NCBI RefSeq assembly: GCF_047495875.1
Contig: NC_092459.1
Coordinates: 14,078,965 to 14,142,964 of the forward strand
Direction: 5' to 3'
Length of the DNA stretch: 64,000 bases
DNA from: Pithys albifrons albifrons
Lineage: Eukaryota > Chordata > Aves > Passeriformes > Thamnophilidae
Under the pieces are notes generated by a model, which did no database searches, was not told where the DNA came from, and worked only from the letters and a program-made list of their open reading frames with translations. Shown here piece by piece: positions 14,001 to 26,925 of this stretch (position 1 is its first letter; each line of letters begins with the position of its first letter). The position numbers and the translations under genes are program-made.

Positions 14001-14357
14001 GTAAATTTGTAGTAGTAACTACTTGATCATGACTAATTGGCAATTTGTAAAATGGACTGTTCTCAGTAGCAAAGTTTTAAGTAAATCAATGCTGTAACTG
14101 TTTCCTTATTATGACAGTTCTTAAAAAGTGTGATAAGGTTGTTAGAGGAAACAGTGAAAATTCCCTAAATTGCTGGGGATAATAGATTTTGCATTTGTAA
14201 CCTAAGTAGTCTTTATTTTCACACTTTTTTTGCATACACCAGAAATATGATTGTGCTGGGTAAACAGTGAGTTGCCCTAATAGTCCAGCCATCATAATGC
14301 TATACTGTGCTGAAGTATCATAAAATCGCTTTGGCTCAATGAAAGCCGTTTCACAAA
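11003..14357. other. Unique DNA between the two direct repeats
   Basis: No gene is recognised. The stretch 11003-11443 stays open in one forward frame without an upstream ATG. An A/C-rich low-complexity tract lies at 12225-12290. The remainder is AT-rich unique sequence. Confidence 0.5.
12225..12290. repeat. A/C-rich low-complexity tract
   Basis: Runs of AAAA and CCC-CCCCC alternate for about 65 bp, so the minus strand has several G3-G5 tracts separated by T-rich spacers. It looks like a degenerate simple repeat. The spacers are long and irregular, so quadruplex potential is modest. Confidence 0.7.
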
Positions 14358-14502
14358 CATCTTTAGCTTGGATCTTGTGTCATACCACAACATTGTTGCA
14401 GAGCTTTTCTCTTCCCAGAATGTGTCTGGCAGTTCAGCACATAAATTGTCCAAATTTCAGTGTATCGCAAATGTAGAGGACCTCAAAAACTCAGGTGTGT
14501 CA
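14358..14502 (+). repeat. 145-bp direct repeat, copy 2
   Basis: Second copy of the sequence at 10858-11002, in the same orientation and of equal length. Homology stops abruptly after GGTGTGTCA in both copies and begins at CATCTTTAGC. The flanks are unrelated, and no matching target-site duplication was seen. Confidence 0.85.
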
Positions 14503-17500
14503 CCAATACATATAAACCAAAACATTATAACACTTGCACCATGAGGATTTATATGACAACAGTATGCGGGGTCTTAAGGGTATTATATTATGCAGCTGAC
14601 TGGAGAAACTGAGAGAAAGTAGTGATTGATTTTTACTCTGAAGTAGAAAAAATGTTGAATTCTAATTAAAATTGACAGTATGTTCTATTAACATGGCATA
14701 GCATACATTTTACATGTATTGAAATTAACCCTACATTACTTAAGTATGTAAGACAGGAAATTTAGTGCTAAGGTGACACATATATGAAATACATAATTAT
14801 GACATCCACCCAATGAATATTACCTTTGCTTAGTGGTGCTATATATCATGCAGTTGGCTTTTGACTGTTAGGCATTTTAGTTCACCAGTTAAAATTAGGC
14901 ATTTCAATATTCATATTCCAGCTTAGCTCAGTTAGTTCCTTTATAAAATATAGGTACATGATCATGTTATTCCTTTCGAATCCTTCATTAAAAGAAAATT
15001 CCATATCTATAAGCCCTCAGCTTTGAAATATTTCTGTGTATAGAATTGGTACCAAATCTGAGTTTTTGTAGAGTCAATTATTTTCTGCTAAGAATGTAAT
15101 ACGGGAGAAATGAATAGCATTTAAACAGAAGACAAAACCAGCAGCTGGAGTTGGCAAATATTGTTAGCTGGTTTTAGTCCTTTTCTTGTTTTAACTCAAT
15201 AGTGATGATCTGGGAAGAGCAGTAGCCTTTGTGGTGCAGATTATGAACAAAATCAAGTGCTGAGGGACTTGTCACTAATGTTAATTCCTAAATCAGCAAT
15301 CTTTTCCATGCTAGTAACTTTCTGAACCTGATTATAGTATCTTTCTGTCTGATGAAGAACTCTTATTAATTTTTCCCTTTAAAAGCAATTTTTGTGGGGG
15401 ATTCTCAAGCTGTGGAGCTCAAGTAGTGAGTGCATCTTTTGGGAGAGTTAGCTTTTGTAGAAGACTCATAATGCATGAAAGCCAGGCTTGTGTGTTGACC
15501 CTTTTTATTACTGAGCTACTGTAAAACCCTGATTTCCTGGAAATATCATCAAGCCATAATAAAAGTTGCAACAAATGTATGGTTTCCACCTTCCTCTGCA
15601 AACACTATTATTTATTTCAGTCTCCTTTTACAAAAACTTCTTAAGCTTATTAATTCCTAAGGAATAATATTTCTTAGGTGCCTTGAAAAAAAAAGCATCC
15701 AAGTTATTCACAGAGAACAACTAAGGAAAGACATTCATATCCCCCTTTAAGAGAAAGCTCTGATGCAGACTTACCAGAGTACAATTATAGGTGACGCATA
15801 GGTGTGTGTAGGGGTGAGTGTCTCACGTTATTCGTGCAACAGAGTCACCGCAGAGACACCCCCTGACTGAGTGGTGGCTCTCTTCCTTCTCAGTGGTTTG
15901 GCAGAACCTCAGGGGGATGCTGGGGCAAACAAAAACTGTTTGTGAGTTGGCAAGAATCCCACACCTGTGTTCAAGTGAATCCAACTGAGTGACTGCATCT
16001 GCATCAGAGGGCAATATGCTTATATTCTTAATACTTGCTTACAACTACAGTTTAATTTTACTCACTGTCTATATAATGAACTATATTCAAGATTTTTTTC
16101 TTCAGTGATGTTATCATATTTTTATTTAATGACAAATCAAAGGTATGCTGACTTTTAATTAATATTATATTCTCCTACACATTATTTTCTGGCATAAAGA
16201 AGGGTTATGTAGAAGGTCAAGGGCCAGAGAGAAAGATGGTATCTTGTAGTTTGAATTAATCTAAAAATAAGGAAATAGATTTTTAGAGAAGAGAACAGTA
16301 TGAATCTGGCCTGAATTGTATCAGACCCAATATTCTTCTGAGGAAGAAATAAAGGACTTGAACCTTCTCCCACTGAGAGTAATTACAAACCTGCAGTTGA
16401 CTATAATAGCTGTGTGTGATAGGGGCATAATAAATTTAAGGTCTGAGATAATCAAGGAGGACTGTGTATTCTTCTGCTAATGCTTCTGAAAGATGGTCTG
16501 GTAAAATGCTAGGTACTAAGAGCATTCCACTCTGCTGTTAATATAAAAAATAAGCTTAAGCCCCTTGCTTGTTGCACTCAGATATAGCTGATCCTATGAC
16601 TGATTTTAATTTGACAGTGATTTAAAATGAAAAAGTTTTGAAGAGAAAATGAGTGGAATGGTGACTGAATGCTGTAACTGTGAGGGAGTGGGGAGGAAGA
16701 GAGAAAGGGGAAGAAGTTTTGCTCAGATACCTGTATGATTTTTTCCATGTAAGAAAGGTGTATAAGAAGGTTAAAAGGCCAGTTTAGACAAAGGTCCCCA
16801 GCTTGGTGTCCTGTTTTTGACAAAGACTGTCAGGAGATGTTGGTGGATGGTACAAGAACAGAGCACTCACACAGTGTGCAGTCCCAGCCCCCAGTAATGT
16901 ACAGCTGAGGGATTTCACATCAATAATGTGTTCTTCAAGCAAAAGCTATTGCTATCCATTTAAATGTCTTTCTGAAACTATCTTATTCAGACATTCATCA
17001 GACATTTGTAAAATGTACGATTTGCTGAGTTTAATGGAGTGAGCCAAATTGCTTTACAACTTTAGTTTAAATTAGATAAAAAAATTAGTTCTAATCCAAA
17101 ACACCACTGTATCCATTATGTATCTTTCTACTGCCTAAGGTAGGATTTGGCTCAAAACCTCTGTGCCCTCTATTATTTATCAATTTAAAGTACCTATGAC
17201 AATGGTGTTTGTTCTTCCTTTTCCTAAATTGAAAACTGGTGAAGGTTTTGCTGTAGCCTCATGTCGTCTGTTGATTGTTCCTAGTTATACCTTAGCTAAA
17301 ATTCAGATTCTAGAGTTCAGAAAAGAGAAAGCTTTTTCTTCTGTTTTTTTTTCTTCTTCTTTGTCCTCTGTTTTGAATCCTTTAAAGTAGTAGTAGTAAT
17401 GGATCCTAGAACTTTGGCGGTGTGTTGTATGAAGGTGAAAATATATACATATCTTTTGTGCTATGGAAAGCATGTGAAGTACTAAATATATAGCTGAATT

Positions 17501-17627
17501 ACCTACCAACAATAGGAGAGTCGTCTGAAAAGATGGAGAAATAGGCAGTATTTTTTGTTAGACAAAATTTGTAGAGAAGATGGGGATATATCAAACACCA
17601 CTGAAGACTGTAAAATTTGAGGGAGCG
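14503..17627. other. Unique AT-rich DNA, no gene seen
   Basis: No coding exon or known repeat is recognised. A purine-rich tract occurs at about 16678-16718 and a pyrimidine-rich, TTCTTC-like stretch at 17335-17370. The patch 15790-16015 is less AT-rich but holds nothing identifiable. Confidence 0.55.
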
Positions 17628-17753
17628 GGTTAGGTAATTCCTTATGCCTCCCTGACATCCGATCCCGTCAGATCTCGGAAGCTAAGCAGGGTCAGCCCCG
17701 GATTAGTACTTGGATGGGAGACCTCCTGGGAAATGTCGGGTGCTGTAGGTTCT

Positions 17754-17817
17754 AGTCCTGAGGACTTCACTGTCACTGTCCAAGCTCGCTCGGCCGTGGC
17801 AGATGAACCTCAGGACT
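17754..17817 (+). ncRNA. Candidate long hairpin RNA downstream of 5S head
   Basis: AGTCCTGAGG (17754-17763) pairs perfectly with CCTCAGGACT (17808-17817). The stem continues inward with TTCA/TGAA (17766-17769 with 17804-17807) and CTGTCAC/GTGGCAG (17770-17776 with 17796-17802, one G-U pair). This makes about 21 base pairs with two small bulges, closed by a GC-rich loop of about 19 nt. The geometry resembles a SINE tail hairpin or a pre-miRNA-like stem. Expression is not known. Confidence 0.5.
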
Positions 17818-17942
17818 GAAACGGTGAGGCCAGTTCTGCGCACGCTGAGCCTCACCTAAAATCCACTGCGCAGGCTGGAAGGGCACACCCACGTGGGGAC
17901 AGCCCTTCCCAAATCTTCGTTCATGAAGCCGAGCCATACACA

Positions 17943-17958
17943 CACATTTTGAAATGTG
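17943..17958 (+). terminator. Candidate pol III terminator hairpin with T4
   Basis: CACATTT and AAATGTG form a perfect 7-bp inverted repeat around a 2-base loop, and a TTTT run lies at 17947-17950. It is the first run of four T after the 5S-type internal promoter, so it would terminate a polymerase III transcript here. Confidence 0.4.
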
Positions 17959-20900
17959 ATTTTATATGCAGATTGACCTGTGGTGGGAGTTTTGCTGTCT
18001 TTGTTTTCCTCTCTTCTATTTTGCAGCTTGTGTATTTCAATTGGCATAATTTGTGAACATAAAAGTATATGTTGAATATCTACTGAGCAGCTGATGGATA
18101 AGAAAAAACAAAAAACAAAAAGCTTTAGCTTATTCCAGATAAAGAGATTGGTGCCCTAAGTTAACATTGAGCTAATGTTTCAAAGCTGAAATATATGTGA
18201 GGCCATATGTGGAAATGCTGCTGTGGATGTGATTGGTATAAATGGATTTTAGCCTATCGTGTTTCACACAGGCAAGTTCTATAAACACCTGGCTAATGTG
18301 GGTGCACTACTCCTGCTCTCCTAATAAGAAGTAGATTTTTCAGTGAAAGTGAAACAAAACATATAAAGTCATGCATTATAGATAATAAATGTATATATCA
18401 ATTTGCATGCATATCAATTTTCAAAGAGTAATTTCTCATTAAATTTTCTGAAAAAAATTGGTGGAGTCATACACTTGCTTAATCTATGCATTTATATGAA
18501 TCAGGATTTTATTTGCAGCCTGAGAGGCTCCAGTGCTTAAAGGAACTACTGACAGCTTAATGTCAAAACCAGTTTCTGGTTAAATGTTATCCTTGGTTTT
18601 CTTCAGGAACATAGACTTTCCAGCCAATATTTTTCTACAGTTTTCCTGGTTTGTGCATCTTTTTTTCCTTATCTTTCCCTAGACACAGCAAAATTGGGCT
18701 CCATTTTATGAGTACAGTAGCCAGCAATTCTTAGAAATGTGAATACTGGTTTTAAAAAGGAAAATATTGAAAGTGAATTATTAAAAATTCAGAAGTTAAT
18801 AATTTTCTATTAGTAACTGGAACCCTGAGGGTTTTTTTATTGTCCATGGTATTATAACTAACCTAAAATTCAGAAACACAGCTAGAGTGTTATTTCTTTG
18901 GTGTATTGCTTTGGGCCTTTGGGGTATGATATAAGGCACAGAGCATTGAGTGCACTGCAGTAGATTGCTGCTTACTGGAATAACCAGGGGAAATAGCTGT
19001 AGAACATAGTCAAGGGGAATGATGGTCAGAAATAATTCTGACTACAACATTTTTCACTGACAAATGTCAGATTGCTGTAACCCCAGGGGGCATTAACTGT
19101 GATGACACCAGCAAATAGTTTCCAATCACCTACTCCAGCCTGTACCCCTACACCCCACACTATCCAACAGCCCAGTGTTGAGAGGTGGGCAAGAAATGTA
19201 GTTTTATTGAGTCCCCTTTTTGTTATGTACCTCTCATTTTCCTGAACGGAACCTTTTCTTGTTTGTAAAAATAAATATACTCTAGGAATCAGATAGAAAG
19301 ATATGGACTTTAGACAGTGAAGAACGCCATAGTAGGTGGAAAATGATGACCTGGGATTCCCTTTCCAGTTAATATGTGATTGTTTACACAAAATTATGTT
19401 ATTCCATCAGGGAAGATGAATAGAACTTAGGCCAGAATACTCCTGAACCAGTGATTCAGGCATTCAAAGGATGGTGGAAGATTAAGGTTTAATATCCAAA
19501 CTGTGTCTAACTTGTAGATGTACTCAAATGCAGGGTTACAGTTTTTCCCATGGTGCATTGCCTTTTTCTTCTGTTTTGTATGAAAAACATTCAAAGTATA
19601 TCAGTGGTGCCCAGAAATCCAGAGCTCTGTGTTGCTTAGTGCCTGGCTTTTGCTGTCAGCCCTGCAGGACACAGGTGTCTGTACAGCACTGCTGCTCTTG
19701 TAGATGCCCAAATATGCATACCTTGTTTCCCATATTGTCCCAGACATAAGAGCAGAGCTGCCAATAGCACAATTAAACAAAGAAATACCCCACTCTCATC
19801 CTGTATCTCCTATTATCTCCTACACTTCTGGGTAGTTTGCCTCTGTGGTGCCTTTGGAGGTGTGTGGACCCTCAGATGCTGTGTGGGTGGCCAGTGCTAC
19901 TCCTGCTAGAGAGTCACTTGGTTGTGCATGTGCCTGACATGGACCTTGGCCATCTCTGTCTCCTGAGGCCATGGCCTGTCCAAGATGTGAAACAGGGCAG
20001 ATTTGGACCTACACATCATCTCATTCGATGGAGATATGGTGTCTGCCTCCCAGAGCAGGACTTTTTTGGCTTTAGGTCAGGCACCTGAGCTCCATATGCA
20101 CCATATAGAAGATGCGGATGCCCCAAACCTTTTTATAGAGATCAGGACATAAAGGTGGCTAATGCCTGTGCTAGAAAACATCAACTCCTCTTTCCATTTC
20201 TCAGAATTGTCTGTCAGCCTGAGATATTGCCTTTGGTAAATCAGGGTATATAACTTTGAACAGCTTCTCGTTTCCTTGGTAAAACCCTCTAGATGACAGA
20301 GCAGCCAAATCAAACTGGCTCATGCTAGAGCTGCCATCAGTTTGTCTCCATCTGCAGCATGGGGACAGTTTTGAATTCCTAATACTGATATCACAGGAGC
20401 ATCAGTTCCTTCCCTCAACAAGAACACTACTGAAAGGTCCTTTGAAAGGATATCTCTGCACTGCTTTTAACAAATCTGGTTACTGAAGGCAGAGTTTTCT
20501 CCTGTGGGTGTTCTCCCAAATTGCAGCACACCAAAATGTGAGCTGTTGGCAGAGTCTGGCTGTGAACTCTACGCCTGTCCAGCAACCTGTCAATGCAGTG
20601 AACATGAACATCAATAAAGCAGTCCTAGTTTACTGCTGCAGGGGCTCTGTCCAGCATCTGTAGCTTTTTACCCTGTGGGTAGTGTGGACAAAGTAACACC
20701 ACAAGAAAAGAATCACAAATGGATCCCAGCTTTTGTATTCTGGGGGTGGAGAGATGTTTGCATTTCATTAGTGTTAAGTTTGCTATTTCCATGGATTGGA
20801 AAGAAAAATCTCTTCGCTCTTTTCTAGAATATAGGGTGGTGTTTACTTTCTCATTTTGAAATTTTTGCATCTTGTGTAACAGCTGTGCTAGGGCAAGACT

Positions 20901-23900
20901 TGCTCTCTTCTGAACTGCTGCTTTTTTCCTTTGGCCTTTGTTAAAATTTCTGATAAATAACAGACTGTCTACAGCTGTTCAAATGATGTTGCTTTTCCTA
21001 AGTGTCACTTCGATGTTCATTCCCACCAATGTGGGCTTTGCTTTAGAAGGTAAATAAGGGAGAGAGAGGGCTTTCTGTTGAGTAAAACTGAACATGTGGG
21101 CAGTGGGAAAAAAATCTGAAATGTGAATTGCCCAAGCCTACAGAAGCCATCCACCTCCGGCTGTGATGGAGACACTGTGACATCTTGGCAGCATTGCAGT
21201 GTGCAATTTTCTTTAAATAACTAGTGGGGTTTTTGTTTGCTGCAGTTGGTGCAATTTCTTCACATTTTCTCATTTGAAGGTAATCTGTTTCTAAGTAGTG
21301 ATTAGTGAAATTTGTACATGGAAAGTTTTACTACCGGGCTTTGAATTTTTGCAGTGGCATTAGCTGTGCTAGTGCTAGAGGGCTCACCCCTGTAATAAAT
21401 AGTGAAAAGATAGTGTGAGTGACTTAACAGTATACTGATCTATGGTTGTAAAGATAACTTTGTATGATTTATATCAATCTATGATTTAATTTATCTAGAG
21501 GCTTGGTCTAAAAACTTTCTAAAATCACAGACCTTGAATAAAAGGATCTTATGGGCAAGGATTTTATTTTTCACACGCTGTATCTCTCCCTTCCACAGCA
21601 GTGTTCTGTCCAATTTTTTTGCTTTTAACCCTTAGGTACAGATCTCTCTAAGAAGCTGAAGGGCAGAATTTCTTCTGGATTTGTAAAACACATAAAAAAT
21701 TTGAAGAAACAATATGAGTGTAAAGTTTTATCTTTGTATGAGGTTAGAAATTTAATTTCTATAGAAATCTTTAGGTGAGGTTAATACTCAGATGAGAGCA
21801 ATTTATTTCCTGTTGCAAACTCCTTATAAAGACAAAAATATATAATTTATAGTTCTAAATAGAGAGGAAAAAGAATGAACTGAAGTAACTCAACTCTGTC
21901 GTTTCCACAGCTGAGGACACAAAGTAATAATTGTTCCTTAGCTAAATTATCACAGAAAAGAACAGCAAGTCATTCATTTCCACATGAAAAAGCGTAAAAA
22001 TAGGGTTTCTGTAAGACTGATTGAAAGGTTTAAGATGAGAATATCAACGTGAAGATTTTCCTTTAAAGGTGTTAGATCTGCTTAGACTGGAATTGGTCTT
22101 GCTTTTGCTCAAGTGTAGCTAGCATAAACCTTTAGTAATTGAATAAATGGAGAGCCAGTGCCATTGTTTAAGCAATTTTTTAACAAATATGGGGGATTCC
22201 AGATTCTCAGATCTTATAGTTTTTTTAAAAAACTTTCTCAGGGCTGTTGTTGTAACATTTTATATCATATAAAAGGCAAATGTTGGTTCCAGTATAGTAC
22301 AAGCACTTACTGAAATATGGTAAATCCAATGGCCCTGTAATTCCCTGGGTGAGTCTTTAAACACAGGAGGATGGCTAACAGCAGTGCTGCAGGGCAGAGA
22401 GATATTCTGTTGGTAGATATCAAATTCTGGTGCTTTTGGAAAGAAGCTGGGTTTGTCAGTTACAGGGAAATCTCAAAAAGGAACTTGAGAATTTTGCAAG
22501 CGGGTGCTTCAGGTTTGCTCAACATTTTGAGGGAAGTGTAAATCACTTCTAAGTAAGCTGTGACGAATGAAATGTTCCTAATTACAAGCTGCTAGCCAAT
22601 CTTTACACTATATTTGCCTGAGTAGCACTTAAATTTTACAGCATATTTTATAGACAAGGAAGTGTGACTAAATACCTGCAACATCAGTAGACTTACGTGG
22701 GAATAACAGGGAAAAGAAACAAGACTAACTCCTTTGGTTGAATAAGTTAATTATTTATTGGATCAGAGGTGATAAATTGGGGACCTCAGCCAAAATCTGA
22801 GTGATGAGCCACTCCAGGCACTTTCCACCAGCTTGGCAGAGAGGCCAGGGACTTAATGTAGGCAGAGGATGAACTATGCTCCGGTCTCCTGAGATGGCTC
22901 TTTCTCTTGAGGGTTATGGGCAAAATGGTGACTAACGAGAAATACATGTCCTGCTGGAGAGTGGCTCTCTGTGTTCACTGGATGAGTGAAGACCTGCAGG
23001 CCGCTTTTCAGTTGCAAGTGTTTTAATGGTGGCAAACACTGGGGCATCAAAAATGCGCATGAAAATCGCTGATCTTGGTTGATCTTGGGACCTATTTTTC
23101 CTGTGACAGCTGGGGCCATCTTAGAAGAAAGCAACAATAACAATGCAATAAAAGTATTTCTCTAGACCTTTGTAGTTGGTGAGAGAGGATGTTCAGTTTA
23201 CCCAGATAGTGGCCATAACCTGTGAACAGTGAGGCTCGTGCACGCTATTTTCTGCAGTGTGGTTCGGGGAGGCTGACCACCAGCTGCTGCTCACAGTAGT
23301 GGAACAGCCACACTCCGAGCGTTGGGCAGATACACATCTAGGTCTCCACTGCTGGGAGCCAAAAGCATGTGGCTGCAGCCACTCGGTGAACTTGTCTTTG
23401 ATGCTGCTGTTGTGCATCTGTAACGGCTGCACCGAGGCCCTACATCTGCTGGGAACAGGATTTTTGGTTCAGTATTTAAGTGTCTTTGAAACTGGGCTAT
23501 CATGCAGAAGAGAAGACAGGGTTCTTCACTTTGTTCGAGCAAAAGGTTACTTGGAGAATTGGAAGGGTTTCTAGGTTCACAGGGTCAATTAATTCCTTTA
23601 TTATAGATATATTTGTATCATAGGGTCACTTTACTAGCAGGCACAGCAACCCTGTTCAGTCTGATAACTTGTACTCTGATTGAAAAGCAGAAATTAAGCT
23701 GGGAATACCAACAGTGGAAGGAATCAGACGGTGCTTTGCTGTGTCAAAGCTGGTGTTGTGTGACATTTCACCTTGAACTGGCTGGTGAGAATTTTAAATG
23801 TGAGGATATTAGTCAGCACCTTGCTTATGGTATGTTGTATTTTCATTGCCATATTTTTGTTAATGAAAGGTGGCTTTCTTGTATCTACAACTGGAAAATA

Positions 23901-26820
23901 TTTGTTCCTCATGTGTATCATCTGGATACAAATATTGTATCTAGAGACTGTGTTTTTAACAAATAATTGCCTTTTCATAATAGGTACAATAGATAGAGAA
24001 GATCTACTTGAGCAGGCAGTCCTTTGCTTTACCACAAAGGAATTCTATCTTTTGCAATTGAATCATAATATTTGCTTGTGTGTTCAAGTTAAATGCCCAA
24101 AGCAGGATTTCTATATCCAGAATTAGAATTCAAGGGTTCCTAATTACCATTCCCTTTTCACATGAATTGTTTTTTAAACCATCTCATAAAAATCCTATTA
24201 AAAAAAAAAAAGGAAACAGAATTCAGCCATCCCCCCAACCTTTCACTGCACTGATATTTGTGTAAGAAAAGCTGCAAAAACTCTTTATGCAGAGCATATA
24301 AAAGGTAAATGGATTTAATTTTTAACCATAATATTTTAGTTTTCTCAAATTTGTCTTCTCTCCTGGAGGTGCTGTACAAGGAAAGAGAATCTGTAACCCT
24401 TATGCTAGGATTATTTGGAATATCTTCTATATTTTCTGTGATTACAAATGTCTTTGATACATTGCGGGAAGGGTTTGTTGGAACAACAGGTTCAATTAAA
24501 TGATGAAGATTTTGGCTTGTGCCAGATTCCAGTTTTGTCTTACCTGCCTATTTTTTCATGCACATAACATTCATATTAGTTTCCTATGTTATTATATTCT
24601 CTGCTTCCCACAGTAGAGTAGGCTTTCCTTACCTATTTTTATTATAGCAGTTAGAAAAATGTGCTAAAAACATACGTGTGGTGTGTGTCCTTGTGTGGAG
24701 TCTGGTGTTTACACTTTTAGTGGGCATTTCACTCTCAGCCTTTTCCATCCCCAATACTTTATGTGGTCAGCTGTGGCTCTGCAAACCTGGCCAGCGCCCT
24801 GTGGGAAGGCATGAATAGCCCTTGTTGTGCTAAGCACACCTGTGTTCAGTGCACAGCTGTTTGGTTCACAACAGGGTTGCTGTTAGCAGTTACGAAACAT
24901 TTTCACACCACCCACCCACTATCCACTGGTTTATAACATTTGCTGGCACTTCTGTCCAGCTTAAACTTTTTTTTTTTTCAAATTTAAAGGACACCAGGAT
25001 ACTTTATGTGTAGGAACAACAAGCCAAATTTGAACTGCACCTTATGAAAAATATTCCCTCTTATGTGTCAAAGATTGCTCTTTTTGTGTCTGTGATAAAT
25101 CTGCAACTACAAGAAAATATGTTACTATTTATTTTAATCTATTCATAGTTATCAGACAGTTTTGCACTGGCCAAAATTTAAGCAGGCTGGAACATTACTG
25201 TATTTTTTCTACATATTGTTGGAGATGCAGAGTGACCTGTTTGTTCTATGTTTTATCTGTATGTTACAAGAAGAAGCTGAGACATTATTGGGCAATAAAA
25301 GGCTCCCTGTGTAGCATTATTTAACACCTCAGAACTGATTGAATGGGTAACTTCACCCTTCTGAAAGGAAGATGGCTTAAAGCTCACTTTTCTTGTAGTC
25401 TAGATGATATTATCCTCAAAGTGGAAAACTGAGCTAAAACAAAAAAAATTCAAAATGAGGTGTCTAAGTGAAGCAGGTGCTCCATATGGACAGGAAAAAG
25501 ACAAATTAACGTAAAACCTGCTTCATTACTATAGGAGAATGCTATTTAAATACATAGACTAGGAAGACAGCTGAACTCTTCTGTGTAGTTTTATCAGCTG
25601 TGTTTTGTGTCTCTCCATGACACAGTATGTGGCTCTTTTCTGAAAGCAGGACAATGTGTTTTGACAGCCCTTGGCAGTGAGAGCAACAGTGAGAAAAGCA
25701 AACCAAAGTGATTCAAATTAACATGAGCTGGCTGTTGTGAAGCTGGTCCATCCAAAGCATTTCCCATGAAAAGAGAACCTCAGGTATTGTGATTGAACAT
25801 AGCCAACTGAGTTCCAAACAATGAGGAAGTGCTGCTGCTAGTGCTGCTCACCGTGCTGCCACCTATGGAGAAGACCACTTTCCTTTGGTAAGCTATGGGG
25901 GCATTTTGCTCTAGTCCTGTTTGACAAGGTGAACAGTTCCTACTCTGAGCTCCATGTAGCATCTGCAGGGAAAACAGCATCAAGTGGAAAGGCAAATCTC
26001 AATTAAAATTGCTTTAGGTGACCTTGACAATTTCTGTAGGGGATGGCTTGCATGGGAATTTGTTGTTTTTCTAGATTACATATGAGTGTGTGTTTATTTT
26101 GCCATAATGTAACTACTGATGGCTATTATTTTTTAAACACTCCGGTGCTGATCAGAAGGAAAAATATTGAGAATTTTCTATACCTTATTCATTTTCTTAA
26201 CTCCTAATTCAAAAGAGGAAAATGTCTTAGAATTAAGGATTCTCTGTTGAAGCTAGACCAATTTCTATGAGGTCCAGTCTTGCTGACTTGACTCACATAT
26301 GACTAGTTTGAGGAATTCAAAGTGGTCCAGAAAAGAAAACCCTCAAAAGTACATCAAAGCTGAAAAATCTGATTTCTGTCATTTATGTTCTCTTCTGGTC
26401 TTGCAGAACATTTTTTTCTTTCATGTTCTTTTAGTGCTGGTGAAAACATACTGTTTTTTGAGGTGGGCAATCCCATGGTCTGTCTTTCTGCACCACAAAG
26501 GTATTTACCCCAACATTATGACTTCTTAAGAATATTTCTTTAACTTAAGATCCTTTCATTTTGCTTCCTTCTGAGCATCTTCTCTCATCTCATCACCAAA
26601 TAAACCTTACTGTAGATAATTCAAAGTATCTGTTGTTTTCTTCTCCTTCCCACACCTGTCCACATTTTACTTCTCATACCCAGTGTCTTCCTACTGTCAT
26701 TCCCAGCTGGAAGATCTCCTCATTTTCTTTTTCCCCCTTATGAGTTACGAGGAGGAAGTTAACCCTTCTACTGGTACTTCAGTCCTTCATGATGTGTAAT
26801 AGATTTTATCTGCACTGTGT
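17959..26820. other. Unique DNA, no gene seen
   Basis: About 8.9 kb of AT-rich sequence with no recognised gene. Patches less AT-rich than the background lie at about 19610-20080 and 23220-23460. They carry overlapping open frames of 70-105 codons on both strands, none resembling a known protein. Short homopolymers occur at 24199-24211 (A-rich) and 24967-24979 (T-rich). Confidence 0.5.
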
Positions 26821-26925
26821 CCTGTGAAGCAAGGAATTTATGCAGATGCAAGAAATTAAGTAATTTGCCCAAGGTCATCAAGAAACTTAATGGGTAAATT
26901 AAGAGCAAACCTCATGGATCCCAAT
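26821..26925 (+). mobile_element. MIR-like ancient SINE fragment
   Basis: The wording GAAATTAAGTAATTTGCCCAAGGTCA, here as 26851-26876, matches the conserved core/3' part of MIR (a tRNA-derived CORE-SINE) at most positions. Following bases fit the degenerate continuation. The copy is old and truncated. Confidence 0.6.

Larger units (their letters stand above)
17628..17958 (+). mobile_element. 5S-rRNA-derived SINE-like element with structured tail
   Basis: Positions 17659-17750 closely follow vertebrate 5S rRNA, including the box A region (AGCTAAGCAGGGTC) and the intermediate element/box C region (CTTGGATGGGAGACC). These are the internal promoter of RNA polymerase III type 1 genes. The 5' third (17628-17658) is degenerate. 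The 5S part is followed by about 200 bp that is not 5S and is unusually rich in CpG for this window. That tail has consecutive perfect inverted repeats at 17754-17817, 17823-17856 and 17877-17909, then a 7-bp-arm hairpin with a TTTT run at 17943-17958. No TTTT occurs earlier in the element, so the pol III unit would be about 320 nt. It could be an AmnSINE1-like or other 5S-headed SINE, or a domesticated noncoding RNA. I do not recognise the tail. Confidence 0.8.

Noticed and set aside
17628..17750. Functional 5S rRNA gene
   Set aside because: The 5' third is degenerate, substitutions occur throughout and no TTTT terminator follows the 5S part; it continues into unrelated sequence.
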